In this document: positions 1-6,125 of the stretch, piece after piece
How the letters are laid out: the number at the start of each line of letters is the position of its first letter
How positions within the stretch are numbered: the stretch's first letter is position 1
NCBI GenBank assembly: GCA_964574865.1
Contig: CAZNOT010000017.1
Coordinates: 1 to 10,882, forward strand
Length of the DNA stretch: 10,882 bases
From: DATDYW01 sp964574865
GTDB lineage: Bacteria > Patescibacteriota > Minisyncoccia > Phycocordibacterales > JAACPR01
Reading direction: 5' to 3'
Program-made: the position numbers and the translations under genes
Notes under the pieces: model-generated
Database searches by the model: none
What the model was told of the DNA's origin: nothing
The model's input: the letters and a program-made list of their open reading frames with translations, nothing else

Positions 1-12
1 TTTTTTTTTCAT
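1..12 (-). CDS. 5' end of a leftward gene running off the window
   Basis: Read leftward, an ATG at 12-10 is followed by three AAA codons, giving Met-Lys-Lys-Lys, the usual opening of a signal peptide or of a small basic protein. Only these four codons lie in the window, so the product cannot be named. The start is supported by a TATAAA box (24-19, minus strand) ending exactly 6 bases before the ATG, the same geometry seen at three other starts in this window. The alternative is that the T-run at 1-9 is simply the tail of a rightward terminator lying to the left. Confidence 0.45.
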
Positions 13-18
13 AATTGT

Positions 19-24
19 TTTATA
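19..24 (-). promoter_or_regulatory. -10 box of the left-edge leftward gene
   Basis: The minus strand reads TATAAA, five of six bases of the bacterial -10 consensus, followed by 6 bases (ACAATT) and ATG. Transcription would be expected to begin at or next to the A of the start codon, giving a leaderless message. No good -35 is visible 17 bases upstream; the best hexamer there is AGCACA. Confidence 0.45.
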
Positions 25-150
25 CACCGCCTCTGCTCTGGTGTGCTGTTCAGGGCCTAAGCGCGCATCCCCCCCGCCGAACTAGTTTCACTCCGAACCC
101 TCGGAATTTCCGAAACGAGCGACCGCGACCCCGCCGAGCGGCGTCGGGTC

Positions 151-375
151 GTGACGGTCGAGGGGTCGCGCGAGCAGGTCCGCGCGCTCTCGCGATCGAT
201 CAAGCTGTTCGGCTGGCACGCGCAGTTCTGGGACGGCGACCGGAACACGATGGTCGTCTTCCGCGGCCGCGTCTTCGAGTTCCGCCACGACGACCGCCGC
301 GCGTGGGGCGAGGTCGCGCGCCACGCGGCCGCCGTGGGCGTCTCCCCCGAGCACCTGGGCTCGCCTGTCGGTTGA
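151..375 (+). CDS. Small orphan protein, 74 residues
   Basis: I do not recognise the family. The peptide has a balanced composition with hydrophobic stretches that could be beta strands (for example TMVVFRGRVFEF, residues 33-44) and a terminal helix-like part (residues 49-63), and it has no membrane segment or signal peptide. Third codon positions are mostly G or C, as in neighbouring genes. The GTG at 151 is the only standard start in the frame. The frame itself stays open back to 61 with no ATG, GTG or TTG, and the translation just before the GTG still looks protein-like. The true start could therefore be unusual, or the gene could have lost its 5' end. No ribosome binding site is evident. 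Confidence 0.5.
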   Translation: MTVEGSREQVRALSRSIKLFGWHAQFWDGDRNTMVVFRGRVFEFRHDDRRAWGEVARHAAAVGVSPEHLGSPVG

Positions 376-734
376 TCGAAAAAGAAAAATTCGCCTCCCG
401 ATGCCGACGCCCCAGACGTTTCCGTTGCGGCCTTCGACCGCGAGCCGCGCGCTCGTCGGTGCCCCGCGAGATCGCGGCGAACCCGAACAGCTGCGCGTCT
501 TGGCCGAAACTCGCCTCGCCCTCACTTTGGAGCCTGCCCCGAGAGGTCGCGCGAATCGCCGCTCGCCCGGCGTAGCTCGTCGGGCCAACGGTTGCCGTGC
601 GTGGAAGTTTCGTGCCCGGGTGGCACGTGACTACTTTTTCAGGCGAAAGACAAGACCTCCTCACGCCCCGGTGTCTGTATAGTTGCGACAGGGGCGCGTG
701 CGCCTCCCACCGAACCGTGAACAGCTTCGAGCGA
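376..734 (+). other. About 360 bases with no recognised gene
   Basis: No reading frame here looks like a known protein, and I found no tRNA, terminator or repeat. An AT-rich patch follows the stop of the preceding gene (378-391). On the minus strand one frame gives a protein-looking stretch (ASFGQDAQLFGFAA, about 480-521), but it sits inside a long antisense frame rich in Arg and Ala that I take to be a GC shadow. The last 60 bases probably hold the promoter of the gene at 735. Confidence 0.5.
678..683 (+). promoter_or_regulatory. Possible -10 box for the 735-1468 operon
   Basis: TATAGT matches the -10 consensus at five of six positions and is preceded by TG. It lies 51 bases before the ATG at 735. 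The hexamer 17 bases upstream does not resemble TTGACA, so this is suggestive only. Confidence 0.3.
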
Positions 735-1001
735 ATGGACATCTTCTTCACCGTCACGACCGTGGCGGTGGTCGCCGTCGCGCTGGCCGCGGTGTTCGTG
801 GGCTGGCGCCTCGCGCGGCTCATTGGCGCGATCCACCGGCTCTCGGAGGAGGCGGTCGACGAGGCGAAAGCGCTGCGGGCGGACATCGGGGACGTGCGCG
901 ATTCGGTGCGGCGCGAAGGTTTCAAGCTGCGGCACATTTTTGGGCTGGCGAGCAGTTTCGGTCGACGGGTGGCAAACCGCGAGCGACGTAAGAAGCAATA
1001 A
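735..1001 (+). CDS. Small single-span membrane protein, 88 residues
   Basis: The protein opens with a hydrophobic helix (residues 3-24, FFTVTTVAVVAVALAAVFVGW), then a charged helical region with heptad-like spacing (residues 25-66, Glu/Asp/Arg rich) and a basic tail ending RERRKKQ. This predicts one N-terminal membrane anchor with a cytoplasmic coiled-coil-like stem. The layout resembles DUF948/YtxG-type proteins, but I cannot confirm homology. I chose the ATG at 735 because the membrane segment follows at once; a GTG at 717 would add six residues, and starts further upstream add unlikely Cys/Arg-rich sequence. The next gene follows after 11 bases, so the two are probably co-transcribed, with the terminator at 1489-1531 closing the unit. 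Confidence 0.7.
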   Translation: MDIFFTVTTVAVVAVALAAVFVGWRLARLIGAIHRLSEEAVDEAKALRADIGDVRDSVRREGFKLRHIFGLASSFGRRVANRERRKKQ

Positions 1002-1012
1002 CTTTTAAGACC

Positions 1013-1468
1013 ATGGCGAAGCCAAAGGCGAAGGGTGGGAACGGGAAGGTGGCGGCGGGCGTCGGCGCGGGTATCGCCGTGGCCGCCGCGGCTGCCGGCG
1101 CGGGGTACTACTTTTACTTCAGCGAGGAGGCTAAAGCGCACCGCAAGGTCGCGGCCAAGTGGGCGACCAACCTCAAGCGCGACGTGGTGGCGCAGGCGAA
1201 GAAGGCCAAAAGCCTCGAGCGCGACACGGTCGCGGCGATCGTCGACAAGGCCGCCGCGGCGTACCGCGGGGCGAAGTCGATCGACGCGGCCCACCTCGTG
1301 ACCGCCGCGGCTGAGCTCAAGGATAACTGGGAAGAAATTCGCCGCGAGCTCACGGGTGGCGCGAAGAGGGCGCGCGCCGTCGCGGCCAAGGTTAAGAAGG
1401 CCGTGACGTCCGCCAAGAAGGCTGTCAAAAAGGTGGCCAAGAAGGTTGCCGCGAAGAAGTCGAGGTAG
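1013..1468 (+). CDS. Membrane-anchored protein with histone-H1-like tail, 151 residues
   Basis: Three parts can be read. A short basic N terminus (residues 1-12) precedes an Ala/Gly-rich membrane segment ending in aromatic residues (about 13-36, closing YYFYF). An amphipathic helical body follows (about 37-115), including AKWATNLKRDV and ELKDNWEEIRREL. The tail (about 116-151) is almost only Lys, Ala and Val in KKAVKK/KKVAAKK steps, like the C-terminal tail of linker histone H1 and bacterial H1-like proteins. Similar proteins are, to my recollection, common in Parcubacteria. The general plan (anchor plus charged helical domain) is also that of YtxH-type stress proteins. The tail could bind DNA, RNA or acidic polymers; the sequence does not say which. 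It follows the previous gene by 11 bases and has no clear ribosome binding site. Confidence 0.8.
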   Translation: MAKPKAKGGNGKVAAGVGAGIAVAAAAAGAGYYFYFSEEAKAHRKVAAKWATNLKRDVVAQAKKAKSLERDTVAAIVDKAAAAYRGAKSIDAAHLVTAAAELKDNWEEIRRELTGGAKRARAVAAKVKKAVTSAKKAVKKVAKKVAAKKSR

Positions 1469-1488
1469 GCCGCGGGCGCCTATCTGAG

Positions 1489-1531
1489 CCGCCGTTTCCC
1501 GAAGTCGAACCTCGGGAAACGGCGGTTTTTT
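1489..1531 (+). terminator. Strong intrinsic terminator
   Basis: A perfect 14-base-pair stem (CCGCCGTTTCCCGA at 1489-1502 pairing with 1512-1525) closes a 9-base loop and is followed by six T (1526-1531). It ends the 735-1468 operon and lies directly upstream of the next promoter. Confidence 0.93.
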
Positions 1532-1534
1532 AAC

Positions 1535-1543
1535 TGGTACAAT
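1535..1543 (+). promoter_or_regulatory. Extended -10 promoter (TGGTACAAT)
   Basis: TG at 1535-1536, one base, then TACAAT at 1538-1543 forms an extended -10 element, which can work without a good -35 box. The ATG at 1552 comes 8 bases after the box, so the transcript would have a leader of only one or two bases or none. The element sits just after the T-tract of the preceding terminator. Confidence 0.6.
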
Positions 1544-1551
1544 CCGGGGCA

Positions 1552-2607
1552 ATGAGACGCGCGCTCGCTTTCCTCCTCGCCCTAGCGTTCGCGGCCGCGC
1601 CGCTCGCGTCGCTCGCCGCGTCGACCTCGGATTTCACGCGCGTCTTCTACTACCGCGACTCTCCGAAAGCGCTCGCGTCCCTGAAGAAGAACTACCGCTC
1701 GATCGACGTGCTCGCGCCGCAGAGCTACTCGATCGACGGGGCGGGGAATTTGACCGGCGAGGCGCCGAAGGCGGCGCTGCGTTTCGCGAAGGGCAAGAAG
1801 ATTGACGTGGCGCCGCTCGTCACGAACGGCGCCTTCAGCGAGGACGTGTCGGCGGCGTTCCTCGCCGACGCCGCCGCGCGGGCGCTCGCCGTCGAGTCTA
1901 TGGTCGCCGAGGCGAAAAAAAAGAGGTACGTTGGCTGGCAGATCGATTTCGAGCAGATCGATGCGTCGAACCGGGACGCCTTCACCGCGTTCATCCGCGA
2001 GGCGGCCGACGCCTTCCACGCGGAGGGCCTCTCGGTCTCCGTCGCGGTCGTCTCGAAGGTTTCGGATAACCCCGAGGACTACCCGAATGATCTTTGGCAG
2101 AACCTCATCGGCGTTTTCGACTACGAGGCGCTCGGCGAGGCGGCGGACTTCATCAGCGTGATGTCCTACGACGAGCCGTACAAGACCGGGCCGGTCGCGC
2201 CGTACCCGTGGCTCGAGCGCGTGCTCGCCTACACGCTGGAAAAAATTCCGGCCGAGAAGGTTTCCCTCGGCGTGCCGACGTACTACTGGGAGCGCGAGGT
2301 CGGCGGCCGAAACCGCATCATGGAAATCGGCGGCGCGGCGGGCGTCGCGATTGCGAAGAAAGAGCGCGGCGCGAAGACCGGCTACGACGAGGAGATGAAG
2401 ACCGCCTTCGTGCGGTACAGCGCGGCGCCCGGAGATCCGCGCGTGGTGTGGCACGAGAATCGGCGCTCGATTCAGGACAAGCTGAACCTCGCGGCCGAGA
2501 ACGCGCTCCACGGCATCAGCGTCTGGGCGCTCGGCCTCGAGCTGCCCGAGACGCACCGCGCGTTCCAGGGTACCCGCGCGCGGGGAAAAGAAAACCCAGC
2601 TCGTTAG
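1552..2607 (+). CDS. Secreted glycoside hydrolase family 18 protein
   Basis: A 351-residue exported protein of the GH18 (chitinase/YaaH-like) fold, expected to act on N-acetylglucosamine-containing polymers such as chitin or peptidoglycan outside the cell. A signal peptide is clear (basic MRR, hydrophobic residues 4-20, likely cleavage near the SLAA at 20-23). The catalytic strand reads GWQIDFE (128-134): E134 is the expected proton donor and D132 the supporting Asp, while the two outer Asp of the usual DGxDxDxE motif are V127 and Q130. Other family landmarks are the strand VSVAVVSK (162-169), the sugar-binding ISVMSYDE (201-208), KVSLGVPTYYW (236-246) and the closing strand GISVWALGLE (321-330). 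It overlaps the convergent gene by 4 bases and shows no rightward terminator of its own. Confidence 0.88.
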   Translation: MRRALAFLLALAFAAAPLASLAASTSDFTRVFYYRDSPKALASLKKNYRSIDVLAPQSYSIDGAGNLTGEAPKAALRFAKGKKIDVAPLVTNGAFSEDVSAAFLADAAARALAVESMVAEAKKKRYVGWQIDFEQIDASNRDAFTAFIREAADAFHAEGLSVSVAVVSKVSDNPEDYPNDLWQNLIGVFDYEALGEAADFISVMSYDEPYKTGPVAPYPWLERVLAYTLEKIPAEKVSLGVPTYYWEREVGGRNRIMEIGGAAGVAIAKKERGAKTGYDEEMKTAFVRYSAAPGDPRVVWHENRRSIQDKLNLAAENALHGISVWALGLELPETHRAFQGTRARGKENPAR

Positions 2608-2613
2608 GCTGGG
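2586..2613 (-). terminator. Leftward terminator inside the GH18 3' end
   Basis: On the minus strand CCCAGC, a 7-base loop and GCTGGG (2613-2595) are followed by TTTTCTTTT (2594-2586). The loop contains both the stop of the leftward gene and the TAG of the GH18 gene. On the plus strand there is no T-tract after the stem, so it should stop leftward transcription only. Confidence 0.72.
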
Positions 2614-3338
2614 AGGCGTTGCGGCCAATCGGTGCCCTGGTCTTCGTCCGGAAAGACGACGACCCAGCACTTCGGGCCTCGGCGCTCGCGCCTGACGACG
2701 CGGCTCTTGCCTGTCTCGGCGGTGAGGAACACGAGCTGGTCGTACTGGCCGTAGAACAGCCGCGCGAATTCGGCCGCGGAGACGAGAACGCTGTGCGAGA
2801 TGCCGCCGAACTCGATTGAGCCGCCAGCCGAAACCGAGGCGTCGCGCACGGTCAGCGGGACGCGAAGGTTGTCTGGCACGCTGTGGCCGATGAGCCGGTG
2901 GCGCACATCGAACTGCGCTTGGGTTCTGGCGCGGTAGATCGCGTTCCACTCGGCAGAGCTCCTGGCCAGGCGGACGCCGCGGGTCACGCGAGTTTTCCGG
3001 CCGTCCATTGTGCCGATCGTTCCCTCGGCGACCAGCCTGTCGAGCTCCCGATCGACGAGCGCTTCGGCGTCCGGGAGAATTTCGATGTCGGCGCCTACCG
3101 CGCGGGCGCCGGCGGTGCGCTGCGCCTCAATCAGGCGGCGCAGCCAGGGGCGGGCGTCGTCCCGCATGAGGACGGCGACCGGCGCGACGACGAGGGTGCG
3201 CCGCCGCGGTTTGCCGGCGCCCGGTCGGTGCTCGGCGATTGGCATAGGCGGCGGAACCGCGGGGAAGGCGAGGATGTGATCCTCGCCGACGGGCGGGCGT
3301 TCTGGTTCGGGTGGGGGTACGTAGGGTGCTTTCTGCAT
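2604..3338 (-). CDS. Orphan soluble protein, 244 residues
   Basis: I do not recognise this protein. It begins with a flexible proline-rich segment (residues 1-45, with PPPEPERPP and VPPPMP), followed by a basic patch KPRRR (43-47), a helical region (about 60-135) in which residues 91-125 look like a small DNA-binding-type helix/wing arrangement (LVDRELDRLVAEGTI then GRKTRVTRG), and a strand-rich C-terminal half (about 145-232). There is no signal peptide or membrane segment. The ATG at 3338 is preferred over starts further out (to 3413), because the extra 25 residues overlap the AT-rich promoter region and because a weak AAGGA lies 11 bases upstream. The gene converges on the glycosidase and has its own terminator, so it is a single-gene unit. 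A regulatory or nucleic-acid-binding role is only a guess. Confidence 0.75.
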   Translation of the reverse strand: MQKAPYVPPPEPERPPVGEDHILAFPAVPPPMPIAEHRPGAGKPRRRTLVVAPVAVLMRDDARPWLRRLIEAQRTAGARAVGADIEILPDAEALVDRELDRLVAEGTIGTMDGRKTRVTRGVRLARSSAEWNAIYRARTQAQFDVRHRLIGHSVPDNLRVPLTVRDASVSAGGSIEFGGISHSVLVSAAEFARLFYGQYDQLVFLTAETGKSRVVRRERRGPKCWVVVFPDEDQGTDWPQRLPA

Positions 3339-3351
3339 AAGGTCTGACTTC

Positions 3352-3379
3352 CTTCTACAATAAACTTTCTTTACGTCAA
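3352..3379 (-). promoter_or_regulatory. Possible promoter of the leftward orphan gene
   Basis: On the minus strand TTGACG (3379-3374, five of six of the -35 consensus) is followed after 16 bases by TAGAAG (3357-3352, four of six of the -10 consensus). Transcription would start about seven bases before the ATG at 3338. An overlapping TATTGT (3362-3357) is an alternative -10. The surrounding 3340-3410 is distinctly AT-rich. Confidence 0.4.
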
Positions 3380-3425
3380 GTATTCGCGAGGCCTGTAGAA
3401 TTTTGCAATTCATCGGGCTAACACC

Positions 3426-3587
3426 GGCCCAATTGGTTCGCCGACGCTCGCCGCGAAGATTCGGCCGCAGACGCTCGGACAGTTCGGCGGGCGGTCGCGC
3501 CTCGCGGGCGAGATCAAGCCGCTCCGGGTCGCGGTCGAGCGCGGCGCGCGATGCTCCGGTAACCCCGGCGAGCGCTCCAAATACTGA
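3426..3587 (+). pseudogene. rarA: Decayed N-terminal fragment of rarA (mgsA)
   Basis: The frame reads SPTLAAKIRPQTLGQF (codons 3438-3485), then KPLRVAVERG (3516-3545), then a degenerate SGNPGERSK (3555-3581) before a TGA at 3585. In RarA/MgsA, the AAA+ replication-restart clamp-loader-like ATPase, the N terminus reads like PLAxRMRPxxLxxxxGQxxL, then GKPLxxAIExG, then the P-loop GPPGTGKT. Order, spacing and about half of the residues agree. No ATG, GTG or TTG lies in frame upstream (the frame opens at 3399 after a TAG), the P-loop lacks the GK(S/T) residues, and nothing resembling the remaining roughly 350 residues follows. I read it as a relic of a displaced or deleted copy. Confidence 0.6.
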
Positions 3588-3676
3588 CGACGGGTAAGAG
3601 CCGCGGGCGCGGCGCGTCTTAAATCACGTGAGAGCAGTCCCCACCTTTCCGCCCCTGACCGCCTAAAGAAACAAAC

Positions 3677-3829
3677 ATGATCACCACCATCGCCGCGATC
3701 CTCATCGTCCTCTGGCTGCTCGGCCTCGTCGCCTTCCCGGTCCTCGGCGGGTTCGTGCACACCCTGATCGTGATTGCGGTCATCCTGATCCTCTTGCGCG
3801 TCATCCGCGGCGAGAACCCGCTCCGGTAG
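3677..3829 (+). CDS. lmo0937-family small membrane protein, 50 residues
   Basis: The peptide starts MITTIAAILIVLWLLG and has two hydrophobic helices (about 3-22 and 27-43) joined by a short glycine turn (LGGFVH, 23-28), then a basic end RVIRGENPLR. This is the pattern of the lmo0937 (DUF5670-like) two-helix membrane peptides found across many bacteria; their function is unknown, and the name comes from a Listeria gene. Its length matches the family. Upstream is an A-rich, G-poor leader (AAAGAAACAAAC) rather than a Shine-Dalgarno. A weak hairpin with a T-rich tail follows at 3840-3866. Confidence 0.82.
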   Translation: MITTIAAILIVLWLLGLVAFPVLGGFVHTLIVIAVILILLRVIRGENPLR

Positions 3830-3839
3830 CGTCCCTGAC

Positions 3840-3866
3840 AGGCTTCGGCTAGGCAGCCTTTATTTT
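3840..3866 (+). terminator. Weak intrinsic terminator candidate
   Basis: AGGCT (3840-3844) can pair with AGCCT (3855-3859) around a 10-base loop, followed by TTATTTT. The stem is short, but its position, 10 bases after the stop of the small membrane protein and before the helicase promoter, is right. Confidence 0.35.
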
Positions 3867-3893
3867 GAGCTTAGGGTGGCGCGAGGCGGCAGC

Positions 3894-3902
3894 TGGTACT
3901 AT
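3894..3902 (+). promoter_or_regulatory. Extended -10 promoter (TGGTACTAT) of the helicase gene
   Basis: TG at 3894-3895, one base, then TACTAT at 3897-3902, ending exactly 6 bases before the GTG at 3909. The message would be leaderless. This placement also decides the start: a GTG at 3876 lies upstream of the promoter. Confidence 0.6.
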
Positions 3903-3908
3903 GCGCCC

Positions 3909-5732
3909 GTGACACAGGCGCGCGCGCTCGAAATTTTGAAGACGGGTGCGAACGTCTTCCTCACCGGCGAGCCGGGCAGCGGCAAGACGCACACCGTGAA
4001 CGCCTACGTGGCGTGGCTGCGAGCGCGCGGCATCGAGCCCGCGGTGACCGCCTCGACCGGCATCGCGGCGACGCACATTGGCGGCATGACCATCCACGCG
4101 TGGTCCGGCATCGGCATCAAGGAAGACCTCACCGAGCGCGACCTCGACCAGATCGCGCAGACCGAGCGCGTGGTGCGGCGCGTGGGGAAGGCGCGCGTGC
4201 TCATCATCGACGAGGTGTCGATGCTCGCGGCGCGCACGCTCACGATGGTGGACGCGGCGTGCCGCGCGGTGCGCCGCTCGACCGCGCCGTTCGGGGGGCT
4301 CCAGGTCGTGCTCGTTGGCGATTTTTTCCAGCTGCCGCCGGTGGTGAAGAGGGGCTACCAGCAGGGGCGCCCCTACGAAGAGCCGATGATTTCTATGACG
4401 CTCGACGGCATGGAGGCCGCGGCGGCGCCCGAGGAGCCCGGCTGGTTCGCCTACCGCTCGCGCGCCTGGGCAGCGGCGAGCCCAATCGTCTGCTACCTGC
4501 ACGAGCAGCACCGCCAGGAGGACGCCGATTTCCTAGAGGTGCTCACGGCGGTGCGCTGCCGGAGCTGCGGGCCCGCGCTCATCGCGCGCATCGCCTCTCG
4601 TACTATCGAGTACGCCGACGCGCCCTCCGACGTGCCGCGCCTGTTCCCGAAGAACGTCGACGTCGATCGCATCAACGACGACGAGCTGCGGAAAATTTCG
4701 GGCGAGGAGCGAATGTACGAGATGGAGTCGACGGGCCCGGAGCCGCTGGTGGTGGCGCTGCGGCGCGGCTGCCTCTCGCCCGACCGGCTGACGCTCAAGC
4801 GCGGCGCGTCCGTGATGTTCACGAAGAACGATCCGGCGGGCGCGTTCGCGAACGGCACCCTGGGCGAGGTCGCGGGGTTTTCGGCCGCAAACTTCCCCCT
4901 CGTGCGCACCAAATCGGGGCGGACGATCGAGGTCGAGCCCGCCGACTGGAAGGTGGAGGAGAACGGCAAGGTGCGCGCCTCAATCACGCAGCTGCCGCTG
5001 CGGCTCGCGTGGGCGATCACGGTGCACAAGAGCCAGGGAATGTCGCTCGACGCGGCGGTCGTCGATCTGAGCGGCACGTTCGAGCACGGGCAGGGTTACG
5101 TGGCGCTCTCGCGCGTGCGGACCTTGGCCGGTCTGTTCCTGCTCGGCTGGAGCGACAAGGCGCTCTCGGTGCACCCGGAGGTCGTGGGGAAGGACGACGA
5201 GTTCCGCGACATGTCGGCCGAGGCCGACCGCGCGTTCGAGGATTTGCACGCGGACGAGATCGCGAAGCTGCACCGGCAGTTCGTGCTGGCGAACGGCGGG
5301 GAGTGGGTTGCCGAAGGAGAAGAAGATGAAAGTGAAAAGGAGGGGGACGAAGGCGGAAGGCAGAAGGCGGAAGGCAGAAGAAGGAGGACGAAAATCCCCA
5401 AAGCGAAGAAGGGCGACACCCTCGCCGCGACCCTCGACCTCCTCGAGCCTGGTGCCACGCTCGGCGCGATCGCCGCCGCGCGCGGCATTTCCGTGAACAC
5501 CGTCCTGGACCACCTCGAGAAGCTCCGCGCCGACGGTCGGCTCACGGACGAGCTTCTCGCGCGGCTCGTCGCGGCCGAGGGCGTCGGCCAATCTGCGATT
5601 TCTAAAATGCGCGCCGCTTTCGCCGCCGCCACGCCCGAAGAGGGAAGGCTCCTCCGCCCCGCGTTTGAAAAACTCAACGGCGCCTTCCCCTTCGAGCACC
5701 TGCGCCTAGCGCGGATGGGGATCTGGCGGTAG
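3909..5732 (+). CDS. Pif1/RecD-like superfamily 1 DNA helicase with C-terminal HTH
   Basis: A 607-residue ATP-dependent helicase, by family expected to unwind 5'-to-3' and act on forks, G-quadruplexes or recombination intermediates. Visible motifs: P-loop GEPGSGKT (20-27), motif Ia TASTGIAATHIGG (47-59), Walker B LIIDEVSML (98-106), motif III VGDFFQLPPV (136-145), motif V/Va AITVHKSQGMSLDAAVVDL (369-387) and motif VI GYVALSRVR (396-404). The helicase core ends near 420. A charged Glu/Lys/Arg linker (about 466-502) contains a 7-base DNA repeat, and a C-terminal domain (503-545, ISVNTVLDHLEKLRADG) resembles the helicase-associated helix-turn-helix (HTH_40 type). The GTG at 3909 is chosen because the protein then starts TQARALEIL just ahead of the P-loop, as in relatives, and lies 6 bases after a -10 box. 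It appears to be transcribed alone. Confidence 0.93.
   Translation: MTQARALEILKTGANVFLTGEPGSGKTHTVNAYVAWLRARGIEPAVTASTGIAATHIGGMTIHAWSGIGIKEDLTERDLDQIAQTERVVRRVGKARVLIIDEVSMLAARTLTMVDAACRAVRRSTAPFGGLQVVLVGDFFQLPPVVKRGYQQGRPYEEPMISMTLDGMEAAAAPEEPGWFAYRSRAWAAASPIVCYLHEQHRQEDADFLEVLTAVRCRSCGPALIARIASRTIEYADAPSDVPRLFPKNVDVDRINDDELRKISGEERMYEMESTGPEPLVVALRRGCLSPDRLTLKRGASVMFTKNDPAGAFANGTLGEVAGFSAANFPLVRTKSGRTIEVEPADWKVEENGKVRASITQLPLRLAWAITVHKSQGMSLDAAVVDLSGTFEHGQGYVALSRVRTLAGLFLLGWSDKALSVHPEVVGKDDEFRDMSAEADRAFEDLHADEIAKLHRQFVLANGGEWVAEGEEDESEKEGDEGGRQKAEGRRRRTKIPKAKKGDTLAATLDLLEPGATLGAIAAARGISVNTVLDHLEKLRADGRLTDELLARLVAAEGVGQSAISKMRAAFAAATPEEGRLLRPAFEKLNGAFPFEHLRLARMGIWR
5350..5377 (+). repeat. 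Heptanucleotide tandem repeat in the helicase linker
   Basis: Four units of AAGGCRG (alternating AAGGCGG and AAGGCAG) lie head to tail, with a degenerate fifth unit AAGAAGG (5378-5384), inside a purine tract of about 80 bases. They encode helicase residues about 481-490. Since 7 is not a multiple of 3, a change of one unit would shift the frame. Confidence 0.9.
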
Positions 5733-5831
5733 GCGCTCACGGCGCCCTCTCTTTTTCGTAAGAGGGAATCGTCGCGGCCGTCATTTACCTCGGCCCACGC
5801 GGCGGCCGCTAACCAACTAACGGAACGACAC

Positions 5832-6074
5832 ATGCAAAAACTTACCTGCGGCGACACCGGCATTGGATCTGACTGCGAGTTCGAGGCGGTCGGGGAAACC
5901 ATCGATAGCGTGGTGGATCAGGTGATGGAGCACGCGGCGAGCGAGCACGCCGACGCCATTGTCGCCCTCGGTTTGAGCCACGGCGACCTCCGGAACGCGA
6001 TGGCGTCTAAGGTGCGCGAGGACGACGAGGCCGTAGGCGTCGCGGAGGCGGATGAGCACGCCGAGGTCGAGTAG
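5832..6074 (+). CDS. DUF1059 family small protein, 80 residues
   Basis: The N-terminal 50 residues match the DUF1059 pattern: MQKLTCGDTG, a second Cys in SDCEFEA (C15), GET starting a helix, then EHAASEHAD (H34 and H39). C6, C15, H34 and H39 could form a small metal site, as suggested for this family of predicted small metal-binding proteins; no activity is established. The C-terminal third is acidic (EDDEAV to the EVE end) and would be flexible. The ATG at 5832 has GGAA six bases upstream, a weak ribosome binding site. The gene stands alone between the helicase and the anchored protein, with about 100 bases upstream. Confidence 0.75.
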   Translation: MQKLTCGDTGIGSDCEFEAVGETIDSVVDQVMEHAASEHADAIVALGLSHGDLRNAMASKVREDDEAVGVAEADEHAEVE

Positions 6075-6125
6075 CAAATTGGAGGCGGCACGCGGAATCC
6101 CGGCGGCGGGGCTCTTCGTCTCGTC

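Noticed and set aside
566..635. tRNA-like stretch containing GTAGCTCGTCGGG
   Set aside because: No T-arm GGTTCGAATCC pattern, no acceptor pairing and no plausible anticodon arm.
401..682. Rightward 93-codon frame in the first gap
   Set aside because: Arg/Pro/Ala-rich with no start support and no recognisable motif.
200..1552. Long leftward open frame (450 codons)
   Set aside because: It is antisense to three real genes, Arg/Gly/Pro-rich, and runs through the terminator hairpin; a shadow of GC-rich codon use.
1582..2949. Leftward open frame of 455 codons
   Set aside because: Antisense to the glycosidase and across the convergent gene in another frame; Arg-rich composition without any motif.
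3339..3413. 25-residue N-terminal extension of the leftward orphan gene
   Set aside because: It covers the AT-rich promoter-like region and has composition unlike the rest of the protein.
3876..3908. Upstream GTG start for the helicase
   Set aside because: The added residues overlap the extended -10 box and do not resemble family N termini.
5745..5766. Hairpin CCCTCT/AGAGGG after the helicase as terminator
   Set aside because: The T-run is in the loop, not after the stem, so it does not fit an intrinsic terminator in this direction; leftward there is no T-tract either.
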